Positions 24,437-38,708 of a stretch of DNA of 64,000 bases are shown in pieces. The notes under the pieces were generated by a model. It did not search any database. It was not told where the DNA came from and saw only the letters and a list, made by a program, of their open reading frames with translations. The DNA lies in NCBI GenBank assembly GCA_025345505.1, contig JANVCC010000022.1:28624375-28688374 (forward strand). The letters are read 5' to 3'. This DNA comes from Todiramphus chloris collaris (taxonomy: Eukaryota > Chordata > Aves > Coraciiformes > Alcedinidae). Each line of letters starts with the position of its first letter. Within the stretch, counting starts at the first letter, position 1. Both the position numbers and the translations under genes were made by a program.

Positions 24437-27400
24437 CTTTCAGCAAAAGAGATGCTGAATTCAGAACCAAAGGCTCTCTTCTCTGGAAGAGGCTGCCACT
24501 CCCTGTGGCTGAAGAAAGAATGAGCAAAATATTGGATTACTGCTCATCATTATATCCTTGAAGCAGGCTGAGAAAGAAATTAATAAATGTCATAAAGAAG
24601 AAAAACAACCATAAACTCTCAAAAGGAACAGAAATCACATAATTCCAAACCCACATACACCTAAACTCCTTTCCTTGTGCTTGGGCAGGGGGCTGAGAAG
24701 AATAATACACATTCATCCATGTTTGTCTATAAATGAAAGCTTTGCAAAGACTCTATCAAATAATCCTGGAATCTCCAGGAGACAGATTATATGTTACAGA
24801 GTAAAGGTCAAGCAGCTCTGAGAAGGAGAATATTCAGAATTACACTGTACAACCATTTTAGATGCTTCCTCATTATTAGTGACTTTAATAACAGCATTGC
24901 CTATGCATTGTATTTCTTCTACATGTGTGTCTAAATTTTCATCTACTTTATGTGCATTTCTCATTAAAATTCTCCAATGACTAGAGCTAGTACTTTCTCA
25001 ATGACTGCTACAGAGAAGCTATAACACAACCAGTGAGCTAACCTCTTCCAATGACTTTGTCACTTGTCTACTTGAAAAATATAATGAGAGGAGTATCAGG
25101 ATAAACATACATGTGTGTACGTGGGTATTACTATTTGCTTAGTGGTGAATAGTCTATTTGAGCTTATGCTTAGCACTTATTACCAGGCAAACACTGCCAG
25201 TCATGATAGTGTTTGCTGTCTCTCTCAAAGAGGAAACCCACTAAGGCAAAGCCTTGGTATAATTGATAAAATTAATCTGTCTTCAGCCTTGTACTGAAAT
25301 AGGATTTTTGCCATGGATTTTACAGTAGAAAGTACTGCTCCACTACCAAGACTTAGCTGTCTCTAGAGGACCTGGCTGCATTTTCTATTAAGGCTGTATA
25401 TTTTCTATCTCATCTTGGCTGGGCTGGTTCTGGCTGTGTGGAGAGGCTGGTTTTAAGGCTCACCAAAGGAGCATCCAAAAAGCCCTCCTAGTGGAGGCTG
25501 CTGGAGGCATGTTTTGAATTAATGTGCCTCTATCAACAGACCACAAGCCCTACCCAACTACTGCTGGTGAAGATCTCAGAAAAATGCCAAGCACTTTTCC
25601 TATTATTGTTCTTTGCTTTGTGTCTTGCATCCTGAGTTAAATTATGCTTAGACTAATTAATTCCTGAAGGTGACTTCTTATAAAATAACAAAGGAAAGGA
25701 AATACTAAATGAAACAGAAAAACAGTAATTAAATTTCTTCACATAGGGTAAAAGAAAAACTGCAATTCTCTTTGAAAAAAATTTATAATGTTGTTTTTCT
25801 AACCCTTTTTCTTCCCTCTAGGACCTTTATTTATTGCATATTTCAGCAGCTACTATCGGGTGATGAGTCTATCAAATGATAATGTAACTGCTGACTTCAT
25901 TTATTAACTTCACAAGGGCCAGGCATGAAGTGTAAATAGAAAAATCACTATCTCTGGATGCCAACAATAATTGCAGCTACAGTTACTGTGAAGGCAGTGG
26001 AGTGCTTTGCAGAGTAAATGAGAGGCAGGTTTTTCTTCAGTAGATAAACATCCTGTTATAGTTCCGTGTGAGTGGAGAGATAACACAAACAACACTACTG
26101 TTTAGCAAGTCCACTGGTTATCATTTGGCTAGTTGAAGGGAAAAGGTAGGAATTCTTAAGTCAAGCAAAAATATAGAAATGAATATTGAACCCTGATCAG
26201 GAGACAGATATATGGCCTGATTTATCTCCAGGTCAACACTAGAGTGAGAATTAATTTTCAAATGACATCTCTGCATTATTCAAATGTTTCTAGCATGGCA
26301 TTCTCCTGTCTCCTGAGGGGTACCTTCAGTGTGTTCCCGTGGGTATCTTCCAGCATTTATGATTCTCATATATCACTCTGCTTTGAAGGGCTAAGCTCAG
26401 TGCAACACAATATTTAGCAGTGTTTCAGCAGGAAATGAAAGAAGGAAGGTGGGCAACTCATTACATAGAAAGCTGTTTTGGGCATAAGCTGTAGAGGTTT
26501 CATTTTCATGCACAAAACAAGACTCAGATGTAAGCTTTGAAGGATTTATTATGAGAACATTGAATGACTAAAAATGCAAAGCTTGAGGTTTTGCCAAAGC
26601 AGCAGAAAGGAAGTTGCACCCCCCTGTTTATAAACTCATTCCTGGGTGTCTCTTTCATTCAGTGAGAGTGAACAGTCCTGTCATTATGCCATTATGCTGG
26701 AAAGTCAGGAGGCAGTGGCTCAGTTCCTCACTCCTCTCAAGGTCAATGCTATGGAAAGATAAGCAAATAGCCAAAAGTGGTGTCTCCAGACCTTTCTCAG
26801 CACCTCCTCTCTTGTGTTTGCTGGAAAGGAGCTAGAGAGTTCTACCAACAGCAGAGAGTGTGTCAGAAAGGGCAGGGCTCAAAGACTGGCTATGATTTTT
26901 CTCCGAGTGACTTTTGAAGCTCCAAAGATGAAGGAGAAAGTTAATTCTTACTCCAACATCAATCATGAGCTTGGAAGCAGTCTTCATCTTACCACCATCC
27001 TTTTGACTTGTGTCAGATGAAACAGACTGTTCTTCTGTGCCTCAACTTCTAAAGCAACAAATGACGCTAGTACAATTTCCCCAATGTGAAGAAAGGATTT
27101 TAGTAGGACAAAGATGCTGTTTTGTTATTATACACCTTATGGTAAGAAGAAAGGCTGGAAGAGTTGTTATTTTTGAATATATTTGAAGGCAGAAATTATT
27201 ATTTTTGTAACAACAGTGAAAAAACAAGAGCAGATTTCAGGGCAGGTGGTAAAGAACCAGATGTCATTGACAAATTAATAAATCTTCAAATAATAACAAG
27301 GGTAACTTCTCAACTGAACTCAGAATGAAGTTTTTTTGGTAGTGGGTCAAGCTAACATATGGTCGGCTTAGACACTGAGATGACAGACAGAATCCGAACA

Positions 27401-30400
27401 GAAGCAATCAAAACAAAATCTGTTAAGGAACAGACAGCAAAAATACGATCAGTGGGGGCAGGAAAACTAGATTGACAGCTGAGAGAAGCAGGTAAATGAT
27501 AAATAAGCAATTTGGCTTCATTTTTCAACAGGAGTTCAAACAGCTGTCCCCCTGCTATATTATTTCATAAACTTTGGATATCTTAACAGGTTGATAATAG
27601 CAAAGTAAAAGTAAATACTCTGTTTCCATAGGGAGTGTAACACAAAGCATTGCTGATCCTGTTTCCAAAAAGGGTGTATTTTTGTAGTTGCCTGAACATA
27701 CTCTCTCGTTTGCATCAAAACAAAGTAGACCTTGATATATTTCTATGCCCATTCTTGCAAAAGTTTCTGCCACATTAGACATTGCTGAACACATGGAAGA
27801 ACCATAAGACCCACACAGATCAACAACAGGCAACTGCAGCAAAATTGTTTCAGCTTTGACTTTCTTGGTTCGCTAATTGCCCCTGAAACACTCTTTGGGA
27901 GAAGGTCAGACAAGATACCTGCAGTAACACAGGTGTTACCCTTCACACTTTGTCCCTCTGCTGCTGTCCATTGCCACTTCTCAAACCAAAACACACCATG
28001 CAGAGCAGAAATAACAGAACAGATCTTCTGAGCACTTTTCATTTTCTTTAGTGCAAACTCAGCCAGCTTAGTTCAAATAATGTAATGTAATGCAACCAAT
28101 GCATAGTTTTACTTCAGGCTCCTCCTGATTTCTTCAATTCTTTTCTAGAACAGCCAGTGTATGGAAGGAGATATAGTTGAAGAACCACCATTACCTTCTC
28201 AGTTTTGGAATATCTGTGCTTGCACAGGTGGATAAATCTATTTAACTGGCATGATGCTGTGAAGTCCCAAGAATTTTGACAGAGTTCTTATCAATTAACT
28301 GAATTAGCTATGAAATCTCTTCTCCTATTTTACTTTCTAACTTCTACTTCATAAAACAGCAATAAACTCTTCTGAGTTATTTTGCTTAGTCTACTGTGGC
28401 CACTTCACAGTTGCCAGCTACAACCTGGCTTTATTATTTCTAATTACAGAATAGCAGAGTTTTTATGAGTTCATATGCATGATTTCAGGACTACAAGAGT
28501 AATAATATTTTAAAAGTTAATCTTATCTGATTTTACTCTAAGTAGTTGCATATTCATGTATTACAGGAACGGTAATTTTATTTATGGATAAATATTTATT
28601 TATAACGACATATTGTATGTAAAAATTATAACTGATTTCCAAATGTTTATCAACAAAGCCCCAAAATAATGGAAATGTTTGAAAGTCAGAGGAGATTTAG
28701 GTGCTATGTAAATAAATAATATATTCCAGAAAGGTGACTAAAACCATGACCATTTCCAGGGGAGCTGAAAACTCAGTGTTCAGTGAAAGGAGCTTCACCA
28801 AGACTGCAACTTTACAGATGATACTTCAGCATTTCTGGTTTCCTGACTGGCAGTAGAAAAATGGATCCTGGCTCTTAAATGAGAATGTCTTTTGGTCAGT
28901 GAGGTGAGCCACAACTAGAACCAAGTCACACTTTCTGAAGTAAGCCTCCTTCTCACAGCCTCTCCTTTGGCTCAATAAGGCTTGATTTCTTTCTTTGCAC
29001 AGTGTTACAGTCTGTTTCCTATAGACAGGATTGCCCTCAGGTGTTTAGGGTCCTCCCTGGGGTTGCAGTTTTTTAAAGGAAGTCATTAGCTGTGCAGGTC
29101 CAGGGATGTCTTTTGAGCTATATATCCCCACCTGATTTAGGTGCCCAGTTCTCACAAAGGGAACAGGGTTTAGGACTCTCCATCCTTTCCAGTGCTTGTT
29201 TGGCCAGTACAGGTGACTGCCCAGTCAGAAGGCATCAGACCATCATGCTGTGGCCAGACCATGCCATGGTCCTCACCACTCCCACCAGGACAGAGTTGCC
29301 ACCTCACTCACCAAGAGCTGGGGAGTCATAGCTGGATTCCTAGGGATCCATCAGTGAAACACTGGAAATGGCAGTGAAACCCCTTGGTGAACAGAACCCT
29401 CTCTTGGTAAAAAGGGATATTGCTTCTCGTACAAGGACACATTGATTTATTATGGCAAGTGCTCAAATTGAGTAGATTGGTGATGGTTATTCAAAAATTA
29501 GTACAAAAATTAGCACACTACACAATGGGAATGAGGTGTAGCTAATGAAGGCTTTTCTCCCTCAGTGAACAAAGATGAACTTGTTTGCCAGTTAAAGTTT
29601 TACTAGAGTTTAAATTACTAAAACCTTTCTCCATTTTGCATTCTGCAGGCAACTCCAAGTAGTATATTTGCATTTCAACTTCATTTCTATTTGTGACTTT
29701 CTAAAATTTTATGAATAATGAGTTGGATTCCAGAATGACAATGCTGGACTATTATGCAAGGCATGAAATGTCAGGATGTATATATTTACATTTCCTAAAA
29801 AACATATTATCCGGTGGCAAAAAGAGAATAGAGAAAATATAATAGATGTGAAAGACAATAGTATGAAATGCACAGATTTTTAAGCCCTCTGAAAAACCAA
29901 TAGTAAATATTTTCTGCCTAGAGATACAGAAAACAATTTATAAAATAGAACAATGGGATATGCTTAAGTGTGTATTGACTCATCTTCAAGTGTCATCAAA
30001 TGGATGAAAAAAATCCATAAAATCCACACATTGCATGAGTTAACTATGCTCAGATTATGATTTGCACTGGAAAGAGGATTATCCCTGCATTGCTATTGTG
30101 GATGGTACAATCAAGGCAGGAGTTGCTTTTCAACCAGATAAAATGAAAACAGCTTAGACTGGACAGACTAGTTCATGTAAGGTAGAGGTGAAATTAGAAA
30201 AAGGCCAGTTTAAAAGATGGAAACTTTAAGGTCTGTGAAATAGTATTTTTCAGACTGATGACTGTAATGTTATGTTTCCAGCATCTGACATTATAGTATG
30301 ATCCAAAATCCATTAGATACTTTCTTTTTGTGGAACTACAAGGTTGGGACACTTTCCCAATTTTCAACTTGAAACACACACATCACTTAAATATGTTGCT

Positions 30401-32389
30401 CCAATAAAGTTTAAGAGCTTTAATGAATCAAAGCCTTTACTAGTAGAACACATACTTTGTAATAAACACAAAAAATTAAAAGTTTAGTTTTCCTCAGCTG
30501 AGCTGCAATAAGCAGGCATTTATAGGTGAGCTGTCTCCTATAAAAATAATTTAAAAATATATAAATAACTAAATTAATTAAAAAGCTTTGCTAAAACTTT
30601 ATGTTGATTAATTTTGTTTATATCACTTCAATTAGATCACTTGCAGCTACGAAAATATATACTTAGTCTCTCACCTGAGTTGACAAAAAAACCCCAACTC
30701 ATTTGTTTGACTTCTCTGGAGTCACAGTAAATACCAAAAGTCCCAATTACAGTGACACAGGGACAGCTAAGAGATTTGTATTAGTCCTCACAGCACACTG
30801 GTTAAAAAGTCCATTTCTTTCAGTGTCTGCCTTCTTGGGACTTAAGATGTCTTGCTGCAGAGGTGAGACACTATACAATTCAATTTTTGCCATTTGAGAA
30901 CTGCAAAGCACTAGTAAATATTTTACTATCCATTTTATGATTTTTTGTAAATGAAGAGTGTAAAGGAGATAAAGAGATTATAGCATTTTCTGTATTTCTA
31001 TTCCTTCTTTACAACTCCCCAAATATTAGGTGAAAATCTGTAAGTTTATCCATAATGTGCAATGATACAGCACATAGATTCTAATAGATGGTATTACAGT
31101 GCACAGATCTCCCAAAGCAGGAGCTGATGAAAATGGATTGCGCTGCATGTGGAGTTGGAAACGTACTTGTCAGCTAAGCATTTCAACAATATTAAATTCA
31201 TAATAAAAAACAAATAGTCATTATTATTCTTGGTGTAGTTCCATGTGATCACTAAGGTATCTGGCTGCCACGCTGATAGAAATGGCATCTTTTAAAGTGA
31301 CTATTTATCCAGACTGCATGGAAATAACTGCAGTGCTGCTCTACTGACAATTAATTTTAATCCTATGTTCATTAACATAAAAATCTGAAAGAAGGATTTA
31401 TAAAACCATTGATAAATGCCCATTCAGTGCTGAGTGTATATAAAAAAGATACTTTATGAAATTATTTTTTAAATCCTTTTTTTTTTAAACCACTTCTTAT
31501 ATCTCCTTGCTCCCTCTAATTAGTTAGTCAATAATTGTGGTGTTGTATTGTTTTTGCCAGAGAAAGCAATCAATGATATGACTAGAATGATACTTGATTT
31601 GATCTTACTTGCTTGGACTTAGATTTCAGGTCGGCTAAGCCACTCCAGCGAAGGTAAGGTGGCTGTTATTTTCAGTTTGCCCTAGAGATAGCCGTAGGCA
31701 AATTCAGTAAAGAAATATGGTGAAGCATTGTTTTCAAATAACTTCAGCAGCAGTAAGGATGTCATAGCTTAGAAATTACTACAGAGAATATTCTTTGAGC
31801 TATTTGATTACATTAGAAAGGAATTTTCAACAGAATTCAACCATAAAATGTGTGCCACAGAAAAACTGCCTTGCTGATAAACACACAATGTATTTATGAG
31901 CAGTCCTGGCTCTTTAATTGGAATTAGCAAAGCATAAGTAGGCCACCATCAGATGACCTGGACACCACAGTCCTTCAGAATAATAATAGTCCTTGGATAA
32001 TAAAACACTGAGCTAATGAAATGAAACAATCTGAACTAAATTTCAGCTTGCCATTTCACTAGGGCTGATTTTGGGGTGAGCATGCTGGCTATATCACTCA
32101 GATACTAGTAGTTCTCTAATGACTTCTTACAGATCTGCCCTCAAGCTTGGAGAACCAAGTGAGGTGGACCAAAAACTAGTAAAGAAAAAAATAACAGCAG
32201 ATCAAGTAACTGCATTGTTCCTCTCCTCTCTTCAAAGTCCTTGCAAGATTTAAGGGTCTAGCAAAGCCTGAGCAGCTATGTCAAAAGTATAAATTGTATG
32301 TCTTATCTTTAAATTCCCATAGGGAAACTAGACTAGAGAGTATTGCATTGGGAAAGCCACAGTGGCTGGTGCACACACATAGGATCCTA

Positions 32390-32545
32390 CAACCCCAGGA
32401 TCATGACATGACCTCAGAAGGTCTCTAGTTCAACTTCCTCCTCAATGTGGGATCAGCTATGAGACCAAGACTTTTACTGAGCTGGTTACAAACTACCTTG
32501 AGTACATCCGCAGCAAACACTGCAGCTTTACAGGAAGGAACTGAG
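32390..32545 (-). mobile_element. Decayed CR1 3'-end fragment
   Basis: On the plus strand ACCTCAGAAGGTCTCTAGTT, then CAACTTCCTCCTCAATG, then GGATCAGCTATGAGACCA followed by a GCTGGTTACAAAC block follow the order of the reverse complement of a bird CR1 3' UTR (ggtc, tctagttcaacctcctgctcaaagcaggatcagctatgag type). The terminal 8-base repeats are lost. The copy is old. Confidence 0.65.
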
Positions 32546-35500
32546 TTTCCTCTTCAGTGATTTACTCTCAGCCAGGGCAAAAGATAAGGAAGAGCGGGGA
32601 TCTTTTCAGAATCATAGTTAAGCTTTGAGACTAAAAGTATTTTTTTGATTCACATTAGGCATTAGTAGACCTGAGCTACAGGCAGCTGGCTGCGTGCAAC
32701 ACAGTTAAGACTCTCACTAGAGCACCAGCTATTCTGGACTCTGACTATGTAAAAAATAACTAAGTTCATAATAAAACATTTTAGCAAGGTTTGAAATGTA
32801 ACAGTGTAGGTGGATGGCAGATCTGGTTTGGCAGCAGGACTGGAAGTTATGTGTCAGTAATAGTATACTGTGTGTTCTTACCCTGCTCTGCTAGTGGATA
32901 CTTTTTACCTAAGTGTGTGTGCCACACAAAAACAAACACAGAAAGATAAGGAAGGAGAGGTCTCCTGACAGCAGAAAAGGAAAGAGAATTGCAGTCTTTA
33001 GATTGAGAGAGATGTAAACAGGGTGTTTTGAAGAAAGCAGGAGTGACTGCCTCAGTGAAAGAGAAAGTCGATAGGCAAGGATCTGTTATACATAGCTTGC
33101 AAACATAGGCCTGTGATTTATCAGGAAGGCTCAATTTATTGCTCTAAGACTTGTGCACAATAGCTTTCAAAGTTTTTCGTTTGACAAACACACAGTAGAT
33201 TATGCTTGTTTTTCTCTGGCCATATCTGTGACCTTGATCCACGGCTCAGTGCCTGAAAATGGAAGCAGCATTAGAAAAATACCCACCACTGTAAAATCAC
33301 AGAGAGGTGATAAGAGTCTTTCTACACACAAAGCAGCTATGATGAGTGCTTTTGAATAAGTTATCCTGCTGGGGTGATTGTATTGATTGGGAAAAGAGGG
33401 ATAATCGTGCTCTGATTTGACTTTTTTTTTTTAAATCAGATATTCTCCTGAATTTTCTAAGCAAGAAAATATAGTGGATAAATTTATTACAACTGTATGA
33501 TTTATGCACTGAGGCAGTTGTAGCTAGTATTTTTACATTTCCTGTCTCAGACTCTTCTGCAGTGTGACAACGCTTCTGGTGTTCCTTCCTAGAGGTGGCT
33601 GCTTTCAGGAGCAAGATGCTATTTATGTGATCAGTTGATCTTTCCTGCATAGTGTGATGCAAATGCATCGTGGTTTATTGATAGCTTTATTTAATATCCT
33701 TATATTATGTAGTATAGTAGCAGCAGTAATGTTTATCATATTCTCTTGCACACATGGTAGTACCTAGATCACTCAGGATTTATCTAGTGTAAGAACTTGT
33801 TAAAAGATTCCAGGAGTATAAGCCAGTGAATATCATGAAACTGTTTTAAAACATTTCTGATTTTGCACAGGGCCATCAAAATAATTAATTTATGCTCTTG
33901 TCGGTGATTTCCATCTCCTCACTCCAAGAGGCATCACTTTGGGATGTGACTGTGTTTTCCAGCATGGCACACACTGAATGTCTCAGAATAGTTACAAGAG
34001 CTCAAGTAAGCAGAGACGGGAGTGCTAAACACAACAGTGCTTCTGTCAGATCACCTTGCAAGACTGTTGGTCAGACAGATTGTACCAGGCAGCTTTGTCT
34101 TTGACCTTCCCCAGCTGCTCAGAGAAATAAGACCCCAGGATTTTTTGAGAGTAAGCCTTTAGACCTAAAGAACTATATATTCAGTTTCAAGGATAGCATC
34201 TGAAGATACCTGTGTTTTAGAGTGTATTCCCCCACTCAGAGACTCAAAAAGCTCCCATTCCTTCAGTGTACTTGTTATTGCTGAACAGAGATGAAAACAG
34301 TACCTTGATTTTGGAATTATTTGTTCAGATTCATAACAGACATTTATCAAAGGTGTAATAATTTGTTCAGTTTCTCTTCAAGGTACCCAAAGCAAAGTCA
34401 TGCCAGTGAAGCAGAGTCAGATCCACTAGTAGCACAAAAGAATGCATGTTTAAAAGAGGCTGGATTTGGAAAAAAATATATTAGGGCTGGAAAGATATTT
34501 AGTAGATATTGTGGAAATATTCTCACATACAGAAGACTGTTGCGAAGAAGTGCTGACTGCTTTGGCAGACTCCATGGTCACATTAAACTATAAGCTAGAC
34601 AAGAATATCTGCTCTGCTCCAAGAGCCATCAATCCTTTTTGAGTGCAAGCCTCAGATGATATCTACCAGGGTAAATTTACATTTTCTCTGTATTAATCTG
34701 GTGGAATAAAATTGATACATCAAAAAGTGCAAATTAAACCTCTATTTTGCTGTCCAAAGAGTGAGATATGCAACAAGAACATAGCATGCTTGATATCTAT
34801 ATGAAACAGAAGACTACTTGTCGAACAGAGTCACAGTCATGTATCCGAGTCCACTCTTTCAGCAGGCCAAGCTAACCCCTTGAGTAAATGTACCCTTTTT
34901 CAAAGCGCAAAGCTCTATGGCAGTGCCCTTAACAAATGCAGTTTTTATTTGTCAGCTGAATAACAACAGTGGATTTTCTAGCATTCAAATACTTCTGATG
35001 ATTGCACAATAGGCATTTTTTTTCCCTGGCTAATTCTCCAGTGAACAGTATTGTACTTTAGCTTTACATGCTTGGAAAGCCTCTTGCTAGTGTTAGTACT
35101 AGACTTCTTTCTCAGAAACCTCATCCTCTGTTTCCCACCCTGTGCCCTTTACTATTTCAAGATGCTCTTTCCCACTCTTCCTTCCCCTATACAGCTTGTT
35201 TTCTCTCAGTAATTAGAGGGGACTGCAGCAGGAAGAAGTTGGCTAGACTGCCAGAGTGTTTGCTTCATTAAAAGGCTGTCTCATTGAGGAGCTACTTACA
35301 TGTTCTTCTCTGTTGCCACACTACCTCTGGTTTTTTGAAAGAAGCAGAGAGTTTCAAAGAAATGCCTCAGCCTGTAAGGCAGAAAAGTACACTCCAAAAC
35401 CCCTACCAGTCAATCTCAGCATTACGCTTTGTTAAAACTCGTCCCAGTGCTTAACTCCTTGTCTAGCACTCTGGAGTCAAGCTGATGCTTTGTGGGTGCC

Positions 35501-37224
35501 TCAACATTGCATCCTAACACAGAGAAGTAAAATATTTGCCAGAGCACAGATCTGGGCATGGACTTCCAAGCGAGCTTACTTTCTCTAGATGAAGGTCAGG
35601 CACTGAAGTTTAATTTGTCACAGGCAATCAGGATGCATTTCCACCCCAGCTGAATGGAGGGTATGGTCTGCAATAGTAGCACAAGTTGATTTAGTTTGAA
35701 AAGCTGGACAGTCTAAAACCCCGTGTATGAACTCTTTTTTCTATTTTTTTTCCCCTGTTTTTAGCCTGAAAGGGCGATGTGCCAGCATACCCATAAGGAA
35801 GATGAAGTGGTTACTCTCTTCTCACCACTATGTTGCTGTGAGATTTGCCAGTCAAACAGAAGTTTCAGGGGCATCAGTGAAGCCACTGACTGTGTGACAA
35901 TCCAGATCTATTCACTTTGCTTACAAATGCAGTATGACCCATGAGAGTTATTTGGGACATACTAGCTTTTACCAGTAACAAATGTGAAATATGTTCTGTG
36001 GATTTTTTTTTTTTTCTTAGTTTTCTGTAACTGAAAGACACAGTATTTTCCAGCCTGTTCTGTAGTTAGTATTATTACAGTGTAGGAAGCAGCCACAGCA
36101 ACAGCCATGTGCAATGAAAGTAGCCATTTAAATTAAAAGGTCACCTGCCTCCTTCCCTGTCACAGCCTTCTTTGGAGATGGTGCTGTTTCCCTTTCCTTC
36201 TACTTTTTAGTCTGGCACCCACTGACAGGCTTCTGTCTTCCACTTCAAGACATGTGATGAGATAGCCAGCCTCACTTCTCCTTTTTACTTTTGGTGGACA
36301 GCCTTCTTCCTAGAAGTCCTACAGATAACTTCTGCTAGAGGGGCTGGAAGCAGCAAGAGGCTATATCCCAGACAGTCAGAGGTACAGCCAGGTAGAGGCT
36401 ATTATCCCTGATCCCTCAGCTCATTCAGTTCAAAAAAGCTTTGCATGAGGTAGATGAAACAGGCTGCCCTTGGTGAAGCCTTTACAGTTAGTTGTCTGAT
36501 CTCTCCTTGTTAGACTCCTCTCAGGATTGTGTTGACTTGGAAATAAGAGCACTAATATTGTAAATCAATATGACTGGACACAATTAAAATGTTTGACGTC
36601 GTGTTTTAAGCTCATGGTTTATGCTTATTTTCTTAGTGACAGTACGTGTCATATATACCAAAAGCAGATTTCACTTACAGCAGTTTGGGAAACGTGTCTA
36701 ACCAAAAATGGTAGACAAGATTAAGATGTCTAAAAGCTACATTGATGTCAGACAAGGAATAAAAGCCCTTGTAGTTCCTGCAGAATAAAACTGAATGAGA
36801 TTGAAAAGGCACCAAACCAATGGGATTTCTAATATTTGCACCATGGAAAAATAAGAGAATTTTTAAACTTTGTGCAGTTGCACAAAATATCTGCATTTAA
36901 TGCTCCTAAACACAAATTTGCTGGACAGCCAGCTGGACATTTCTGTCGCTCACTGATTTTTGTGATTCACGCTGTAGATTTGAAAGAAAAGGGATACCTG
37001 TTAAAATCACACGACATTTTCCAGCTTCCACCTGTGAAATGACATGGCATCTGGGAAACACTAAGTGCTGCTGAGAAGCCGTTTACATGGTGGTCTCAAA
37101 AATGACATGTGTGACTCTGCAGCTGTAACAGCAGAGCAGTTTCCAACCAGGGACATTTCACATCAACATAAATACTTTGCAGACAAATAGCACTTTTGTT
37201 TACAAAATAATAGTAATAAATAAT
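32546..37224. other. Gene-free AT-rich unique sequence
   Basis: No gene or transposon was recognised. The 123-codon minus-strand frame 33297-33668 has no family signature; its Lys/Lys-rich middle is the translation of an A/T run at 33421-33433. Pyrimidine-rich patches at 35740-35762 and 36003-36018 are low complexity. Confidence 0.6.
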
Positions 37225-37321
37225 AGCAAAACACAACAACCAAAACCCAACCAAACAAAACAAAAAAAAACACACCACAAACCCAAACCAAACAAACAAA
37301 AGACACAAACAGACAAAACCC
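37225..37321 (+). repeat. T-free A/C-rich tract
   Basis: There is no T on the plus strand for 97 bases; the tract consists of irregular ACAAC, CCAAA, ACAAA and CAAAC units. The minus strand is accordingly T/G-rich and gives an artificial open frame (37096-37512, 138 codons) with a Phe/Leu/Cys/Val-rich middle that mimics a membrane protein. Strong strand asymmetry and imperfect periodicity suggest a degenerate CAAA-type satellite. Confidence 0.85.
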
Positions 37322-37857
37322 TCACATAAACTGAAGAGACCCAGAATGTTCTGGCAATGATCAAAGAAGGACATGTACCCTTGTGGGTGAGGCAACAGCC
37401 TCGGAAGCGATAACATTTTCCGCCCAGACAGAATTAAAGTGGTGTTTTGAATCACTTGAGCTATTATTTTTTGTTCTCCCAGAACCATAAATTCAGTATC
37501 ACAGTCTCTCAAGCATCAAGTCTTCTTCAAGTTGAAAATTCAGGTTTTAATCTGAGAAAAAACAGACATTAGCAAACAATTCCAAATTTTTTTTTTTCAT
37601 TTGCTTTGAGCTATCAAAAAAATTTGAAAGCTGCAAATGTTTCTTGGAGTGATCAGCATCCAGCATTTCAGTAATAGCTTTTGTGATGAAAAGTGCAGCC
37701 TAAGCAGTACTCATGTCAATAGATGACCATCTTTATAAATCCTGAGTAGCCACCAAAGACAGTTGTCTAATGGGGAACAACACAATTGATTGGATTTTAA
37801 AAACAACTCCCCATATATTTATTTATTTGTAGCCCTCCTTAAATTATACCACCCCAG

Positions 37858-37909
37858 ACTACTATCTGTCCTCTCTTGTAGCTACTACTATCTGTCCTCT
37901 CTTGTAGCT
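37858..37909 (+). repeat. Perfect 26-bp tandem duplication
   Basis: Two identical 26-base units abut at 37858-37883 and 37884-37909; each begins ACTACTATCTGTCC and ends CTTGTAGCT. Perfect identity implies a recent duplication or a polymorphic minisatellite of two units. Confidence 0.95.
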
Positions 37910-38573
37910 TTTAAAAAAGTTGTAAAAATCTAGTTTTTGTCCCTCCTTGGGGAGATTCATTGTGTATTACACTTTTATAGGCTTTCAAACAAGATCTGTC
38001 TGTGGCAGATGTTGCAAAAGAGTGAACAAAGCACATGTTCTAAGAATCGCACCACCGACACAGGAGGCAGGCAGCTGCAACGTAAAGATCTGAATGGTAT
38101 TTATTTTGAATTTTCTACAGCTCACCACCAGCTTTAGGCACATTAAATTATACAACCTTTCAAACGTAGACTCAACTAAAGAAGGTGTTGTGACAGATCA
38201 TGGTTACAAAAAGTCAGACAAAGGTCACTGCCTTTAACACTACCCATCACATTACCTATTCCACACATTTTTGGTTTCGATGACTGCTCTGAATGTGAAT
38301 ACCTTTCCAAAGAGGATGTGAGAAAAACTCCTTATTTGTTTACAATGTAAGTTTACTGACCCACCAAAATTTTACACAGATTAAGTTTCAATCCAGGAAA
38401 TCCTTCTGCTTTCTTCATGCTTCAAAACTACATATTACTGGACCTGGCATGACCACCCACACTCTCTTCAAGAATTTCCCGTAAGAAAGTGGTTGTGTTT
38501 TCTGACCTATAGAGTTAAGCAGGAGTTTTGCAGGGTTTCTTTTTTATAAAAACACTTACATTGGATGCTGCAA
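37910..38573. other. Gene-free sequence before the LTR
   Basis: Unique sequence between the tandem duplication and the LTR. No gene, repeat or regulatory signal was recognised. Confidence 0.6.
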
Positions 38574-38702
38574 TATCGTGGCTTAACCCCAGCCAGCAAC
38601 TAAGCACCACGTAGCTTCTTGCTCACTCCTCTCCCCTCCCAGTGGGATGGGGAGGAGAGTTGAAAAAAAAAAAGTAAAAGTCATGCACTAGGGTATGAAC
38701 AG

Positions 38703-38708
38703 TTTAAT
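38703..38708 (-). terminator. Poly(A) signal of the solo LTR
   Basis: ATTAAA on the minus strand lies about 180 bases downstream of the TATA box in LTR orientation, with T-rich sequence after it. This is the position expected at the R/U5 boundary of this LTR. Confidence 0.5.

Larger units (their letters stand above)
23146..32389. other. Gene-free AT-rich unique sequence
   Basis: About 9 kb in which I recognise no gene, RNA gene or transposon. A T/A-rich simple patch lies at 23970-24060 and a perfect 9-bp hairpin with a 3-base loop at 24416-24436 (TGAAGAAGC, AAA, GCTTCTTCA). A slightly more GC-rich stretch at about 29020-29400 has open frames up to 79 codons but no recognisable domain. AT-rich DNA with AATTAATTA motifs runs through 30540-30610. 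Confidence 0.6.

Noticed and set aside
24220-24520. Possible old LINE piece (CTCTGGAAGAGGCTGCCACT)
   Set aside because: Isolated short similarity to CR1-like wording without the expected neighbouring blocks.
33297-33668. 123-codon minus-strand frame
   Set aside because: No domain, and it crosses a homopolymer T run; composition is unremarkable.
37096-37512. 138-codon minus-strand open frame resembling a membrane protein
   Set aside because: Its hydrophobic core is the translation of a T-free A/C-rich low-complexity tract on the other strand; the rest shows no motif.
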